A stretch of DNA of 64,000 bases, taken from Veronia pacifica. Lineage in GTDB: Bacteria; Pseudomonadota; Gammaproteobacteria; Enterobacterales; Vibrionaceae. The stretch is taken from positions 38,411 to 102,410 of the forward strand of contig NZ_LYBM01000014.1 in the NCBI RefSeq assembly GCF_001707825.1, read 5' to 3'. Under the pieces are notes generated by a model, which was given only the letters and a program-made list of their open reading frames with translations, ran no database searches and had not been told where the DNA came from. This document shows positions 19,010-28,660 of this stretch, in pieces. Position numbers and translations under genes: made by a program. Position 1 is the first letter of the stretch. Each line of letters opens with the position of its first letter.

Positions 19010-20599
19010 ATGTCTAATTCTCCTCTCCAGCAGCAAGTCGATAAACGACGCACGTTTGCTATTATTTCGCACCCGGATGCCGGTAAAACCACCATCACAG
19101 AAAAAGTGCTTCTGTTCGGACGCGCCATTCAGACCGCCGGAACGGTAAAAGGCCGTGGCTCAAACCAGCATGCTAAGTCGGACTGGATGGAGATGGAGAA
19201 AGAGCGTGGTATCTCGGTCACCACATCTGTGATGCAGTTTCCTTACAATGATTGTCTGGTTAACTTACTCGATACCCCCGGACACGAAGACTTCTCTGAA
19301 GATACCTACCGTACGTTGACAGCGGTTGACTCCTGCTTGATGGTGATCGATGCGGCAAAAGGTGTCGAGGATCGCACCCGTAAGCTGATGGAAGTTACCC
19401 GTCTGCGCGATACGCCTATTGTCACCTTCATGAACAAGCTAGACCGCGATATCCGCGATCCGATGGAATTGCTGGACGAGGTGGAAAGCGAGTTGAATAT
19501 GGCCTGCGCGCCTGTCTCATGGCCGATTGGCTGTGGTAAAGAGTTCAAAGGGGTGTATCACATCCACCGTGATGAAACGATCCTTTACGCGACCGGTCAG
19601 GGCCACACTATTCAAGATGCACGAATCATTAAAGGTTTGGATAACCCAGAGCTTAATGAGGCAGTTGGTGACGACTTGGCCGAACAGCTTCGTGAAGAGT
19701 TGGAACTGGTGATTGGCGCTTCACATGAATTCGACCACGAGCTATTCCTGAATGGTGAATTGACACCTGTCTTCTTTGGTACGGCACTGGGTAACTTTGG
19801 CGTTGACCACATGCTGGACGGGCTCACAGAGTGGGCACCTAAGCCACTGCCACGTCAGACCACAGCTCGTGCTGTCACGGCCGATGAAGAGAAGTTCTCG
19901 GGTTTTGTCTTTAAGATTCAGGCCAACATGGATCCAAAACACCGAGACCGTATCGCGTTCATGCGTGTGGTGTCTGGTAAATACGATCAGGGCATGAAGA
20001 TGAAACATGTTCGCCTTGGTAAAACGGTATCAATCTCTGATGCTGTGACCTTCATGGCGGGTGACCGTGCCCGTGCGGCGGAAGCATTTGCCGGTGACAT
20101 TATTGGTCTGCACAACCATGGCACCATTCAGATTGGCGATACCTTTACTCAAGGTGAAGATTTGAAGTTCTCCGGCATTCCAAATTTTGCGCCTGAGCTG
20201 TTCAGACGTATTCGACTGAAAGATCCGCTGAAGCAAAAACAGCTGCTGAAAGGATTGGTTCAGTTATCTGAAGAGGGTGCTGTTCAGGTGTTCAGACCGT
20301 TACAAACCAATGATCTCATCGTTGGTGCCGTCGGTGTTCTGCAGTTCGATGTGGTTGTTGCCCGTCTGAAAGCTGAGTACAACGTTGAGGCGATTTACGA
20401 GCCAGTTAATGTTGCCACAGCGCGTTGGGTTGAATGCGGTGATGCCAAGAAACTGGATGAATTCCAGCGCAAGAACCAGTCCAGCCTGGCGCTAGATGGC
20501 GGCGATAACCTCACATATATCGCCTCTACCATGGTTAACCTGCGTCTGACACAAGAACGTTACCCTGATGTTGATTTCCGTGCTACCCGCGAGCACTAA
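19010..20599 (+). CDS. prfC: Peptide chain release factor 3
   Basis: GTPase that removes RF1/RF2 from the ribosome after peptide release. 529 residues, the family length. G motifs: HPDAGKTT near residue 25, [14 protein letters not shown], and MNKLDR. RF3-specific segments ([30 protein letters not shown] begins as [35 protein letters not shown]) are intact. Followed by its own terminator. Order with rimI and yjjV resembles E. coli. Confidence 0.98.
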   Translation: MSNSPLQQQVDKRRTFAIISHPDAGKTTITEKVLLFGRAIQTAGTVKGRGSNQHAKSDWMEMEKERGISVTTSVMQFPYNDCLVNLLDTPGHEDFSEDTYRTLTAVDSCLMVIDAAKGVEDRTRKLMEVTRLRDTPIVTFMNKLDRDIRDPMELLDEVESELNMACAPVSWPIGCGKEFKGVYHIHRDETILYATGQGHTIQDARIIKGLDNPELNEAVGDDLAEQLREELELVIGASHEFDHELFLNGELTPVFFGTALGNFGVDHMLDGLTEWAPKPLPRQTTARAVTADEEKFSGFVFKIQANMDPKHRDRIAFMRVVSGKYDQGMKMKHVRLGKTVSISDAVTFMAGDRARAAEAFAGDIIGLHNHGTIQIGDTFTQGEDLKFSGIPNFAPELFRRIRLKDPLKQKQLLKGLVQLSEEGAVQVFRPLQTNDLIVGAVGVLQFDVVVARLKAEYNVEAIYEPVNVATARWVECGDAKKLDEFQRKNQSSLALDGGDNLTYIASTMVNLRLTQERYPDVDFRATREH

Positions 20600-20653
20600 T
20601 AGAGAAACGCTATCAGCCATCGCTCACTAACGCTTGGGCTGTGGTAAATGAAT

Positions 20654-20690
20654 AAAGCCGTCATTTTCGACGGCTTTTCTATTTTTTCGC
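20654..20690 (+). terminator. Terminator after prfC
   Basis: AAAGCCGTC-ATTTTC-GACGGCTTT followed by TCTATTTTTT. Confidence 0.85.
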
Positions 20691-20843
20691 CACTGTTCAC
20701 GCCTTCACTTGAGCTTAAGTATCAAACTCTACTTCTGTTATCGCCTGAGTATTTCGACATTCAGGAAAATTTGTTTCAAACTGGCAATATAAATGAAGAA
20801 ATGCGTCAGCATTGATTTGTCTGACTAGACTGAGCCAGATTGT

Positions 20844-21632
20844 ATGTATATCGACAGCCACTGCCATTTTGATTTCCCTCCCTTTGAACAGGACCCTGAT
20901 AACTGGCTCAAAACAGTTAAATCGGCAGGTATCGCCAAGCTTATTGTGCCTTCAGTCGCGGTGTCCAATTGGGAAAGAATAGAAAAATTAGCGCAACAAT
21001 CTAACGATGTCTTGTATGCACTTGGCCTTCATCCCGTTTGGCAAGATGAACATCAGGAGCAGGATTTACTGTTGCTTGAGCAGCGTTTAAGAGCATGCCC
21101 CTCTCAGTGTGTCGCAGTGGGTGAGTGCGGTCTCGACTTCGCTTTGCCTGACGCTCGTCGCGAGTGGCAGTTAACCTTGCTGGAGCGACAGTTGGCACTG
21201 GCTACCGAATTGGATCTGCCCGTTATTCTGCACTGTCGAAAGGCACACAATGAGCTTTTGCAAATGCTCAACCGTTTCCCCTCTGTCAGGGGGGTGATAC
21301 ATGCTTTTAGCGGCAGTTATGAACTGGGGATGAACTACGTCAGGCGTGGTCTTTATCTCGGAATTGGCGGAACAATTACCTATCCCCGAGCCAATAAAAC
21401 CCGTCAGGCAGTGGCAAAACTCCCCCTAGAATCGATGCTATTGGAAACGGATTCGCCCGATATGCCGATTTATGGTCATCAGGGTAAGCCCAATTCTCCT
21501 GAGAAATTGATCGATATTGCGTGCGTGTTGGCAGAGCTTAAGTCGACGACTGTAGATAATATTGCCCATAAAAGTTTTCATAATGTCCAGATTTTATTTT
21601 CGCTGAACGCGCTGACTTCGTCGCATACGTAA
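20844..21632 (+). CDS. yjjV: TatD-family metal-dependent hydrolase, YjjV type
   Basis: 262-residue TIM-barrel metallohydrolase. Metal ligands are visible in the N-terminal DSHCHFD, VGECGLDF, ILHCRKAH, IHAFSG and ETDSPDMP motifs. E. coli YjjV also lies upstream of the deo genes, which supports this branch over TatD or YcfH. Relatives have 3'-5' DNase activity; the natural substrate is unsettled. No strong ribosome-binding site is visible; start chosen because MYIDSHCHFD is the standard N terminus. Confidence 0.88.
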   Translation: MYIDSHCHFDFPPFEQDPDNWLKTVKSAGIAKLIVPSVAVSNWERIEKLAQQSNDVLYALGLHPVWQDEHQEQDLLLLEQRLRACPSQCVAVGECGLDFALPDARREWQLTLLERQLALATELDLPVILHCRKAHNELLQMLNRFPSVRGVIHAFSGSYELGMNYVRRGLYLGIGGTITYPRANKTRQAVAKLPLESMLLETDSPDMPIYGHQGKPNSPEKLIDIACVLAELKSTTVDNIAHKSFHNVQILFSLNALTSSHT

Positions 21633-21660
21633 ACGATTGCGTTTTTCAAATTTCATTTAT

Positions 21661-21755
21661 CTAGATCTAAATCACTTTTTCATGTTTCTTACATAATTAT
21701 TTTCACCAAAAGAGTGATCTTGGCATTCCCCAATACATCCTGCTGTGCGTATAAT
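21661..21755 (+). promoter_or_regulatory. nupC promoter with two candidate CRP sites
   Basis: A perfect -10 TATAAT is at 21750-21755. A half-conserved CRP-like site (AGTGA-N6-CATTC, centre 21720.5) lies about -41 from the inferred start, and another (CTAGA-N6-TCACT, centre 21668.5) 52 bases upstream. Each has one good half only. The layout echoes the CRP-CytR-CRP design seen at the deoC promoter below, and E. coli nupC is CRP/CytR-controlled. Confidence 0.4.
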
Positions 21756-21812
21756 CGCCGCCGAAATTTACCTCTTATTCGATACGTGAACTAAAAAAGG
21801 AAGCCATAAACC

Positions 21813-23075
21813 ATGAGTCTGTTTATGAGCGTGATCGGCATGTTTGTACTGCTGGGTTTTGCAGTACTGTTGTCAGATAACCGCAAAGCAATCAATTTAC
21901 GCACAGTAGGTGGTGCGTTTGCCATTCAGTTTGGTCTGGGTGGTTTCGTTCTTTTTGTCCCGGTAGGCCGAGACATTTTGTACAGCATGTCGCAATACGT
22001 GGCTAACGTTATCAATTATGGTAATGACGGTATCAATTTTCTGTTCGGTGGCCTGACATCTGCCAAGATGTTTGAGGTGTTCGGTGGTGGCGGCTTCGTT
22101 TTCGCCCTGCGTGTTCTTCCTGTCATCGTCTTCTTCTCAGCACTGATCTCCGTTCTTTATTACATGGGTATCATGCAGTGGATCATTAAGATTTTGGGTG
22201 GCGCACTGCGCAAAGCACTGGGTACGTCTCACGCTGAATCTATGTCTGCGACAGCGAATATTTTTGTTGGTCAAACCGAAGCCCCTCTGGTAGTTCGTCC
22301 GTTTGTACCTAAAATGACCCAGTCTGAGCTGTTTGCCGTTATGTGTGGTGGTCTGGCATCTGTTGCTGGTGGTGTTCTGGCGGGTTACGCATCAATGGGT
22401 GTTCCTCTTGAGTACCTGATCGCTGCATCTTTCATGGCGGCTCCGGGCGGTCTGTTGTTCGCAAAAATTATCAAGCCTGAAACAGAAGAACCTGTTGAAC
22501 AACTGAATGCTGAAGAAGATGACGAAAACAAACCTGCCAATGTCATTGATGCCGCAGCATCTGGTGCGTCTTCAGGTATGCAGCTGGCACTGAATGTTGG
22601 TGCGATGTTGCTGGCATTTATTGGTTTGATTGCCCTGATTAACGGTATTCTTGGCGGTGTAGGTGCATGGTTTAACATGCCTGACCTGACACTTGAAATG
22701 ATTCTGGGTTATGCCTTCAGCCCTGTTGCATTCATGATTGGTGTACCATGGTCTGAAGCTCAAGTCGCTGGTTCCTTCATCGGTCAGAAACTAGTAGTGA
22801 ACGAATTCGTTGCTTACCTGAACTTTGCCCCTTACCTAGGTGAAGCGGCTGAAGTTGTTCTGTCTGACAAGACGAAGGCAATTATTTCCTTCGCATTGTG
22901 TGGCTTTGCTAACCTGTCATCAGTAGCGATTCTACTGGGTGGTCTGGGTGGTCTGGCACCATCACGCCGTCCAGAGATTGCTCGATTCGGTTTGAGAGCA
23001 GTAGCAGCAGGTACCCTGTCTAACCTGTTGAGTGCAACTATCGCAGGCTTCTTCCTGAGCCTCGGCGCACTGTAA
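21813..23075 (+). CDS. nupC: NupC-type concentrative nucleoside transporter
   Basis: 420-residue inner-membrane symporter of the CNT family for nucleoside uptake. Hydrophobic throughout, with conserved segments [46 protein letters not shown] and [17 protein letters not shown] that form the substrate and cation sites. A charged [16 protein letters not shown] loop is in mid-protein. It precedes the deo genes and feeds nucleosides to them. Which nucleosides it prefers cannot be read from the sequence. Confidence 0.92.
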   Translation: MSLFMSVIGMFVLLGFAVLLSDNRKAINLRTVGGAFAIQFGLGGFVLFVPVGRDILYSMSQYVANVINYGNDGINFLFGGLTSAKMFEVFGGGGFVFALRVLPVIVFFSALISVLYYMGIMQWIIKILGGALRKALGTSHAESMSATANIFVGQTEAPLVVRPFVPKMTQSELFAVMCGGLASVAGGVLAGYASMGVPLEYLIAASFMAAPGGLLFAKIIKPETEEPVEQLNAEEDDENKPANVIDAAASGASSGMQLALNVGAMLLAFIGLIALINGILGGVGAWFNMPDLTLEMILGYAFSPVAFMIGVPWSEAQVAGSFIGQKLVVNEFVAYLNFAPYLGEAAEVVLSDKTKAIISFALCGFANLSSVAILLGGLGGLAPSRRPEIARFGLRAVAAGTLSNLLSATIAGFFLSLGAL

Positions 23076-23090
23076 CAACCTTCTCTGAGA

Positions 23091-23123
23091 ATAGCGCTGC
23101 CGTTTGGCAGCGCTATTTTTTTG
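23091..23123 (+). terminator. Terminator after nupC
   Basis: ATAGCGCTGCC-GTTT-GGCAGCGCTAT followed by TTTTTTTG: an 11-bp perfect stem that separates nupC from the deo operon. Confidence 0.92.
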
Positions 23124-23219
23124 TCTTTATAAGCCATTATTCATGCAGTAAAGAGTGGCGAATGTTTTGTCAGTAAAATAACAACAGAGACACATTCACC
23201 GCGTTGAAATCAGGTTACT

Positions 23220-23238
23220 GTTATCAGTGACTGATAAC
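23220..23238. promoter_or_regulatory. 19-bp perfect palindrome upstream of deoC
   Basis: GTTATCAG-TGA-CTGATAAC is a perfect 8-bp inverted repeat with a 3-base centre, about 165 bases before the inferred deo transcription start. A second imperfect hairpin (CCAC-CAGGG ... CCCTG-AC-GTGG) directly follows. Possible operator of a dimeric regulator; the protein is unknown. Confidence 0.45.
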
Positions 23239-23292
23239 CACCAGGGGCCTGTCCCTGACGTGGTTGAGGGTTACTTCTGTCGAATATTAATA

Positions 23293-23387
23293 ATTGCTTT
23301 TAATCACAAAAATTAAAGGTTAGTTACATTTTAATATTTCATTTATGTGACAAGAAGCGACTTAAATAAATCCTAGGTACATATAAT
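23293..23387 (+). promoter_or_regulatory. deoP2-like promoter with two CRP sites
   Basis: A perfect TATAAT lies at 23382-23387. CRP-like sites: TGTGA-CAAGAA-GCGAC (centre 23353.5, about -40.5) and ATTGC-TTTTAA-TCACA (centre 23300.5, about -93.5); each has one perfect half. The 53-base separation equals that of the two CRP sites at E. coli deoP2. Between them GTTACATT (23323-23330) differs by one base from the CytR half-site GTTGCATT. Strong case for cAMP-CRP activation and CytR-type repression. Confidence 0.7.
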
Positions 23388-23431
23388 TTTCATTCTGCAT
23401 TCATCGCTGTCAAACAGTGTGAAATGCAGAG

Positions 23432-23541
23432 CCGGACTCCTTTCCGGTATGCGGCAACAAGGACGTTGATTGAAAGCCAGACTTTCAAACTTCAAGGAGC
23501 CAAGTCCGCTCATCAGGCTTATGTCACCACAGGGTGTGGTG
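23432..23541 (+). promoter_or_regulatory. Structured deoC leader with three hairpins
   Basis: The ~185-base leader contains CCGGA/TCCGG (23432-23446), a perfect 7-bp stem TTGAAAG-CCAGA-CTTTCAA (23470-23488) and a perfect 7-bp stem CACCACA-GGG-TGTGGTG (23525-23541), ending 39 bases before deoC. None is followed by a T-tract. Function unknown. Confidence 0.4.
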
Positions 23542-23580
23542 CAAAGCTAAAATATGGTTCAACAATCATTTGGAGACATG

Positions 23581-24354
23581 ATGAGCGATTTAAAAGCGGC
23601 AGCGCTGCAAGCGTTGAAACTGATGGATCTGACCACACTGAACGATAACGATACTGACGAAAAAGTTATCGATTTGTGTAAAGCGGCAAAAACAGCAGTA
23701 GGTAATACCGCCGCTATTTGTATTTATCCGCGGTTTATCCCAGTAGCAAAGAAGCAGTTGAAGGAGCAGGGTACCCCTGAAATCCGTGTAGCAACCGTCA
23801 CTAATTTTCCTCACGGTAACGATGATATTGATATTGCCGTTGCAGAAACTCGGGCTGCCATCGCGTATGGCGCGGATGAAGTCGATGTTGTCTTCCCTTA
23901 TCGCACCTTGATTAGTGGTGACGAAAAAGCCGGTGTAGAGCTGGTGAAACAGTGTAAGGCTGCATGCGGTGACAAACTTCTCAAGGTCATCATTGAAACG
24001 GGTGAGCTTAAAACGCCAGCATTGATCAAACGCGCCTCTGAGCTATCGATTGAGGCGGGTGCAGATTTCATTAAAACCTCGACCGGAAAAGTTGCAGTCA
24101 ACGCAACACCGGAGGCAGCAGAGATTATGCTGACTGTCATCAAAGATATGAAGGTCGCAGAACGCGTTGGATTTAAGCCTGCAGGTGGTGTGCGTACCGC
24201 CGAAGACGCAAAAGCCTATCTTGCCATGGCTAAGAATATTTTGGGTGAGAACTGGGCCGATAGCAGCCACTATCGATTCGGTGCTTCCAGTCTCCTTGCA
24301 AACCTTCTCCATACTTTGGGAGAGGGAGAGCAGGCCGCGGAAGGCGGCTACTGA
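23581..24354 (+). CDS. deoC: Deoxyribose-phosphate aldolase
   Basis: Cleaves 2-deoxyribose-5-phosphate to acetaldehyde and glyceraldehyde-3-phosphate. The product from ATG 23581 ([28 protein letters not shown] begins as in E. coli DeoC) is 257 residues. The Schiff-base lysine lies in [20 protein letters not shown], and [12 protein letters not shown] is intact. GGAG sits five bases before this ATG; the adjacent ATG at 23578 is too close to it. First gene of deoCABD. Confidence 0.96.
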   Translation: MSDLKAAALQALKLMDLTTLNDNDTDEKVIDLCKAAKTAVGNTAAICIYPRFIPVAKKQLKEQGTPEIRVATVTNFPHGNDDIDIAVAETRAAIAYGADEVDVVFPYRTLISGDEKAGVELVKQCKAACGDKLLKVIIETGELKTPALIKRASELSIEAGADFIKTSTGKVAVNATPEAAEIMLTVIKDMKVAERVGFKPAGGVRTAEDAKAYLAMAKNILGENWADSSHYRFGASSLLANLLHTLGEGEQAAEGGY

Positions 24355-24415
24355 CAGTGGCTTGCCAGCAACTATCTGCTGGCATAGAACCGTCGTTGTC
24401 TAATCGGAGAACAGG

Positions 24416-25745
24416 ATGTTTTTACCTCAGGAAATTATCAGGAAAAACGCGAAAACATCGCGTTGACTCACCAAGAAATCGCGGATTTTGTTCAAGGGAT
24501 CAGTAATGATACTGTCTCGGAAGGACAGATTTCCGCGTTTGCCATGGCAGTTTATTTCAATGATATGTCGATGGATGAGCGCGTGGCACTGACCTGTGCA
24601 ATGCGCGATTCTGGCATGGTGCTTAACTGGGATCATATGGCTTTTGACGGTCCTGTTGTTGACAAACACAGCACTGGCGGCGTGGGTGACGTGACGTCAT
24701 TAATGTTGGGGCCTATGGTTGCAGCATGCGGGGGTTACGTGCCAATGATCTCAGGTCTGGCCTTGGCCACACTGGTGGCACTCTCGATAAGCTGGAATCG
24801 ATTCCCGGCTACAATATCACGCCAAGTAATAAGGTGTTTGGTCAGGTGACCAAAGAGGCGGGCGTGGCTATTATTGGTCAAACTGGCGATTTGGCTCCCG
24901 CTGACAAACGGGTATACGCGGTGCGGGATATCACCGCCACCGTAGACAGTATTGCAATGATCACAGCCTCTATACTGTCGAAAAAACTGGCAGCAGGACT
25001 GGATGCACTGGTTATGGATGTCAAAGTTGGCACCGGCGCTTTTATGCCAACGTATGAGGCCTCAGAGAATCTGGCGCAATCCATCGTGGCTGTGGCTAAC
25101 GGCGCGGGGACTCCAACCAGCGCGCTGCTGACTGACATGAACCAAGTGTTGGCCTCAAATATTGGTAACGCACTCGAAGTGCGGGAAGCCGTGCAGTTTC
25201 TGACTGGTGAGTACCGCAACGAAAGGCTGCTTGAGGTGACCGTTGCACTCGGCGCTGAAATGCTCATGCTATCAGGTATCTGTCGTGATGAGAGCGAGGC
25301 ACGCAATAAATTGATGTCAGTGCTCAATTCCGGTCAGGCCGCAGAACGTTTTGGCAAGATGGTATCAGGCCTTGGTGGCCCAGCTGACTTTGTTGAAAAG
25401 TATCATGACTATTTGCCAACGGCTGGTATTGTTCGTCCTGTTATGGCACCGCATGTTGGTGTAGTAACAGGGATGGATACCCGAGAAATAGGCATGGCAA
25501 TTGTCGGTTTAGGTGGCGGTCGACGCGTTGCCAGCGATAAAATAGATTACTCAGTTGGAGTCAGTGAGATGATCCGCTTAGGACAGGAAACTGACAGTAC
25601 GACGCCACTGGCCGTGATCCATGCTCAGGACGAACAGCAATGGCAGCGGGCAGCAAATCAAATTCAGGCCGCGGTGAATATCACCGGACAAGCAGGAACA
25701 GCGACTCCGGACATTTACCGACGTATTGGCCAAGAAGACGTCTGA
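24416..25745 (+). pseudogene. deoA: Thymidine phosphorylase, two frame breaks as written
   Basis: Would cleave thymidine and deoxyuridine to base and deoxyribose-1-phosphate. The true start is ATG 24416 ([10 protein letters not shown], preceded by GGAGA). Frame break 1: five A at 24443-24447 where six would give ...[17 protein letters not shown]. Frame break 2: after 24757, where GGT-C-TGGC lacks the G needed for [17 protein letters not shown]. All other segments match E. coli DeoA ([41 protein letters not shown]). With both bases restored the product is 443 residues (440 in E. coli). Neighbours deoC, deoB and deoD are intact, so a real loss would leave a partial pathway; sequencing error is an equally good explanation. 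Confidence 0.9.
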
Positions 25746-25756
25746 TGGAGGCGATC

Positions 25757-26977
25757 ATGAAACGTGCAATTATTCTTGTCTTGGATTCATTTGGCATTGG
25801 TGCCACAGAAGACGCAGTTAAATTTGGCGATGTTGGTTCAAACACCCTTGGCCATATTGCACAGGCTTGTGAAAAAGGTGATGCCAACAACGACGATCGT
25901 TCCGGTCCTTTGCGTTTGCCTAACCTGAACCGTCTTGGATTAGGAAAAGCCTGCGAAGAGTCGTCCGGCTATTTTCCTGCTGGACTGGATGCCGATGCGG
26001 ACATTATTGGTGCATTCGGTCACGCAAAAGAACTCTCTTCCGGTAAAGATACTCCCTCCGGACACTGGGAAATTGCTGGTGTACCTGTGTTATTTGACTG
26101 GGGATATTTCACTGATAAAACCAACAGTTTCCCGCAGGAATTGCTGGATCGTATTGTTGCTCGCTCCGGTATTCCCGGGTATCTAGGTAACTGCCACGCA
26201 TCAGGGACTCAGGTACTTGACGATCTTGGCGAAGAGCACATGAAAACGGGCAAGCCGATTTTCTATACCTCTGCGGATTCTGTATTCCAGATCGCCTGCC
26301 ATGAAGAAACTTATGGTCTCGACAACCTTCTTGAGCTTTGCCAAATCGTGCGTGAAGAGCTGGAAGACTACAACATTGGCCGAGTGATCGCCCGTCCATT
26401 TGTCGGAGCGGGTAAAGGTCAGTTCGAGCGTACTGGTAACCGCCGCGATCTGTCTGTTGAACCGCCATCGCCAACCGTGTTGTCAAAGCTGGTTGATGAG
26501 AAGGGTGGAGATGTGATCTCTATTGGTAAGATTGCAGATATTTACGCCCACTGCGGGATCACCAAGAAGGTAAAAGCGACAGGTCTTGATGCCCTGTTTG
26601 ACGCGACCAAAGACGCCATGCAAGACGCAGGCGATAAGAGCATTGTCTTCACGAACTTTGTCGACTTCGACTCATCTTATGGTCACCGCCGTAATGTGGC
26701 TGGCTACGCCGCTGCGCTTGAGTATTTTGACGGCAGATTGCCTGAGATCATGGAAATGCTCAAAGAAGGGGATCTCCTGCTGCTGACGGCAGACCATGGC
26801 TGTGACCCAACCTGGCCGGGTAATGATCACACCCGTGAGCACATTCCCGTTCTTGCTTTCGGTAACGGCGTTAAAGCAGGTTCGTTAGGCCGTCGCGATA
26901 CGTTCGCAGACATTGGGCAGACACTGGCAGAGTACTTTGATGTCTCTGACATGGAATACGGTAAATCTTTCCTCTGA
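25757..26977 (+). CDS. deoB: Phosphopentomutase
   Basis: Interconverts (deoxy)ribose-1-phosphate and -5-phosphate, linking DeoA/DeoD to DeoC. 406 residues from ATG 25757 ([20 protein letters not shown]) behind GGAGG; alkaline-phosphatase superfamily metal sites are visible in [17 protein letters not shown], and the C-terminal [26 protein letters not shown]. Eleven bases separate it from deoA. Confidence 0.97.
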   Translation: MKRAIILVLDSFGIGATEDAVKFGDVGSNTLGHIAQACEKGDANNDDRSGPLRLPNLNRLGLGKACEESSGYFPAGLDADADIIGAFGHAKELSSGKDTPSGHWEIAGVPVLFDWGYFTDKTNSFPQELLDRIVARSGIPGYLGNCHASGTQVLDDLGEEHMKTGKPIFYTSADSVFQIACHEETYGLDNLLELCQIVREELEDYNIGRVIARPFVGAGKGQFERTGNRRDLSVEPPSPTVLSKLVDEKGGDVISIGKIADIYAHCGITKKVKATGLDALFDATKDAMQDAGDKSIVFTNFVDFDSSYGHRRNVAGYAAALEYFDGRLPEIMEMLKEGDLLLLTADHGCDPTWPGNDHTREHIPVLAFGNGVKAGSLGRRDTFADIGQTLAEYFDVSDMEYGKSFL

Positions 26978-27014
26978 CAAAATATTCAGAGGGAATAGAA
27001 ACAAGGATAGATTG

Positions 27015-27746
27015 ATGGCAACTCCACATATCAATGCAGAAACCGGCGCGTTCGCAGACGTTGTTCTTATGCCGGGTGATCCACTCCGTGCGAAATATAT
27101 TGCGGAGACTTTTCTGACTGATGCAAAAGAGGTGACAAATGTACGTAATATGCTGGGTTATACCGGCTATTACCAAGGGCGTAAAATATCCGTAATGGGC
27201 CACGGCATGGGTATTCCCTCATGCTCAATTTATATGACTGAGCTGGTCAAAGATTACGGTGTGAAGAAAATTATCCGTGTCGGAAGTTGTGGCGCTGTCC
27301 GTGACGATGTAAATCTTCGTGACGTGGTGATTGGTGTCGGTGCCTCAACTGACGCCAGCGTAAATCGCATCCGATTTGGTGGTTATGATTTGGCAGCTAT
27401 CGCAGATTTTGACATGACGCGTTGTGCTGTGGATGCAGCCAAAGCCAAGGGCATAGACGTTAAAGTCGGTAACCTGTTTTCGGCAGACCTGTTTTACACG
27501 CCTAATCCAGAATTTTTCGACGTCATGGCGAAATATGGCATTCTGGGTGTAGAAATGGAAGCGGCTGGCCTTTATGGCGTCGCTGCAGAATATGGTGTCC
27601 GTGCTCTGACTATCTGCACAGTATCAGACCACATCATCAAAGGTGAGCAGACGACTTCAGAAGAGCGTCAATCGACATTTAATGAGATGATTGAAATCGC
27701 ATTGGAGTCGGTGCTGCTGGGTGACAAACTGGAAACTACTGCCTGA
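27015..27746 (+). CDS. deoD: Purine-nucleoside phosphorylase
   Basis: Trimeric/hexameric-type phosphorylase that splits purine (deoxy)nucleosides. 243 residues from ATG 27015 ([31 protein letters not shown]). Conserved segments: [36 protein letters not shown] and TICTVSDHI, containing the phosphate and ribose contacts and the catalytic Asp. Last gene of the deo operon; terminator follows. Confidence 0.97.
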   Translation: MATPHINAETGAFADVVLMPGDPLRAKYIAETFLTDAKEVTNVRNMLGYTGYYQGRKISVMGHGMGIPSCSIYMTELVKDYGVKKIIRVGSCGAVRDDVNLRDVVIGVGASTDASVNRIRFGGYDLAAIADFDMTRCAVDAAKAKGIDVKVGNLFSADLFYTPNPEFFDVMAKYGILGVEMEAAGLYGVAAEYGVRALTICTVSDHIIKGEQTTSEERQSTFNEMIEIALESVLLGDKLETTA

Positions 27747-27774
27747 TTCAGCATGTGAACACTTACCATAATTG

Positions 27775-27802
27775 AAAAGGACAGCATAGCTGTCCTTTTT
27801 TG
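27775..27802 (+). terminator. Terminator after deoD
   Basis: AAAAGGACAGC-AT-AGCTGTCCTTTTTT: perfect stem with a T-tract, end of the deo operon. Confidence 0.92.
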
Positions 27803-27839
27803 ATTGCGGCGGCCCACCATGATTGACGTTTGATATCTC

Positions 27840-28445
27840 TCAATCATTGATGGGGAGGCTGAGTCTGCTGTGTCCTGTTTTTCGGTGGAAGAGCGTAAAC
27901 GCCAGCCAAGCTCCCGTCGCCAGAGCCAGCAGTATCATTGCCCTGACCAAATTAATGCTCTTATCAAGCCGATTCGCCGCAGCCTTTATCACACTGCCAT
28001 GCTCGAGGGTAACTCGCAGGAAACCCACAATGCGATCGCCTTTTATAATGGGTTCAACTAACTGTTGGCGTCCAATACTGGCAACGGACAATGGCGTATT
28101 CAACCCGGTCAGTTGAGAAAGTGGCATGGCATTGTCTGAATTAGCGATCACCAGTCCCTCTGCGTTGTATATCGTTGCATCAAGGACAAGAGGCTCTTTC
28201 TGAAGGTTATTGACCAGCTTTTCCAGACGTCCGGTGTTGTCGTCAGAAATAGCAGGCACTGCGCTAACAGCCATTTGACGCAGAAATAGCCTCGCCATAT
28301 CTTCTGTCTGATCAAACAGCATCTTGTAGTTTCGGTTATTAAGGTTATTACTGTAAACGAACAGCATGACCACAGTGACCAAACAGATAGAAATAACCAA
28401 TAATTGCCAGAGCCTTCTCAGGCGCTTTTTGTTAATTTGCAGCAT
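27840..28445 (-). CDS. ytjB: YtjB/AhpA family membrane protein
   Basis: 201-residue membrane-anchored protein divergent from serB, as ytjB (once called smp) is in E. coli. From ATG 28445 (MLQINKKRLRRLWQ; GAAGAGG upstream) it has a basic N terminus, a membrane segment (about residues 14-34, LLVISICLVTVVMLFVY), a periplasmic sensor-like part (DATIYNAEGLVIANSDN ... IVGFLRVTLEHG) and a second membrane segment near residue 170. Biochemical role unknown; in some Vibrio an orthologue has been called AhpA. Confidence 0.82.
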   Translation of the reverse strand: MLQINKKRLRRLWQLLVISICLVTVVMLFVYSNNLNNRNYKMLFDQTEDMARLFLRQMAVSAVPAISDDNTGRLEKLVNNLQKEPLVLDATIYNAEGLVIANSDNAMPLSQLTGLNTPLSVASIGRQQLVEPIIKGDRIVGFLRVTLEHGSVIKAAANRLDKSINLVRAMILLALATGAWLAFTLFHRKTGHSRLSLPIND

Positions 28446-28660
28446 ATACCTCTTCCGGCCGCAGTGATCCATGTCCCCCGATGGTCATGGATACCAAACT
28501 GTCAGTTTGCTGATATAACGCGATAATTTCAACTTCACTGTCTCCACAAACTGACTGCCTGTGTCAAACCAACAACCTATCAGCGGATTTTACCTTCAGA
28601 CTGTGATACTTGTGGCAATTTGATATAGTGAAAGGAGATTGAATAAGGAAATGATAAAAC

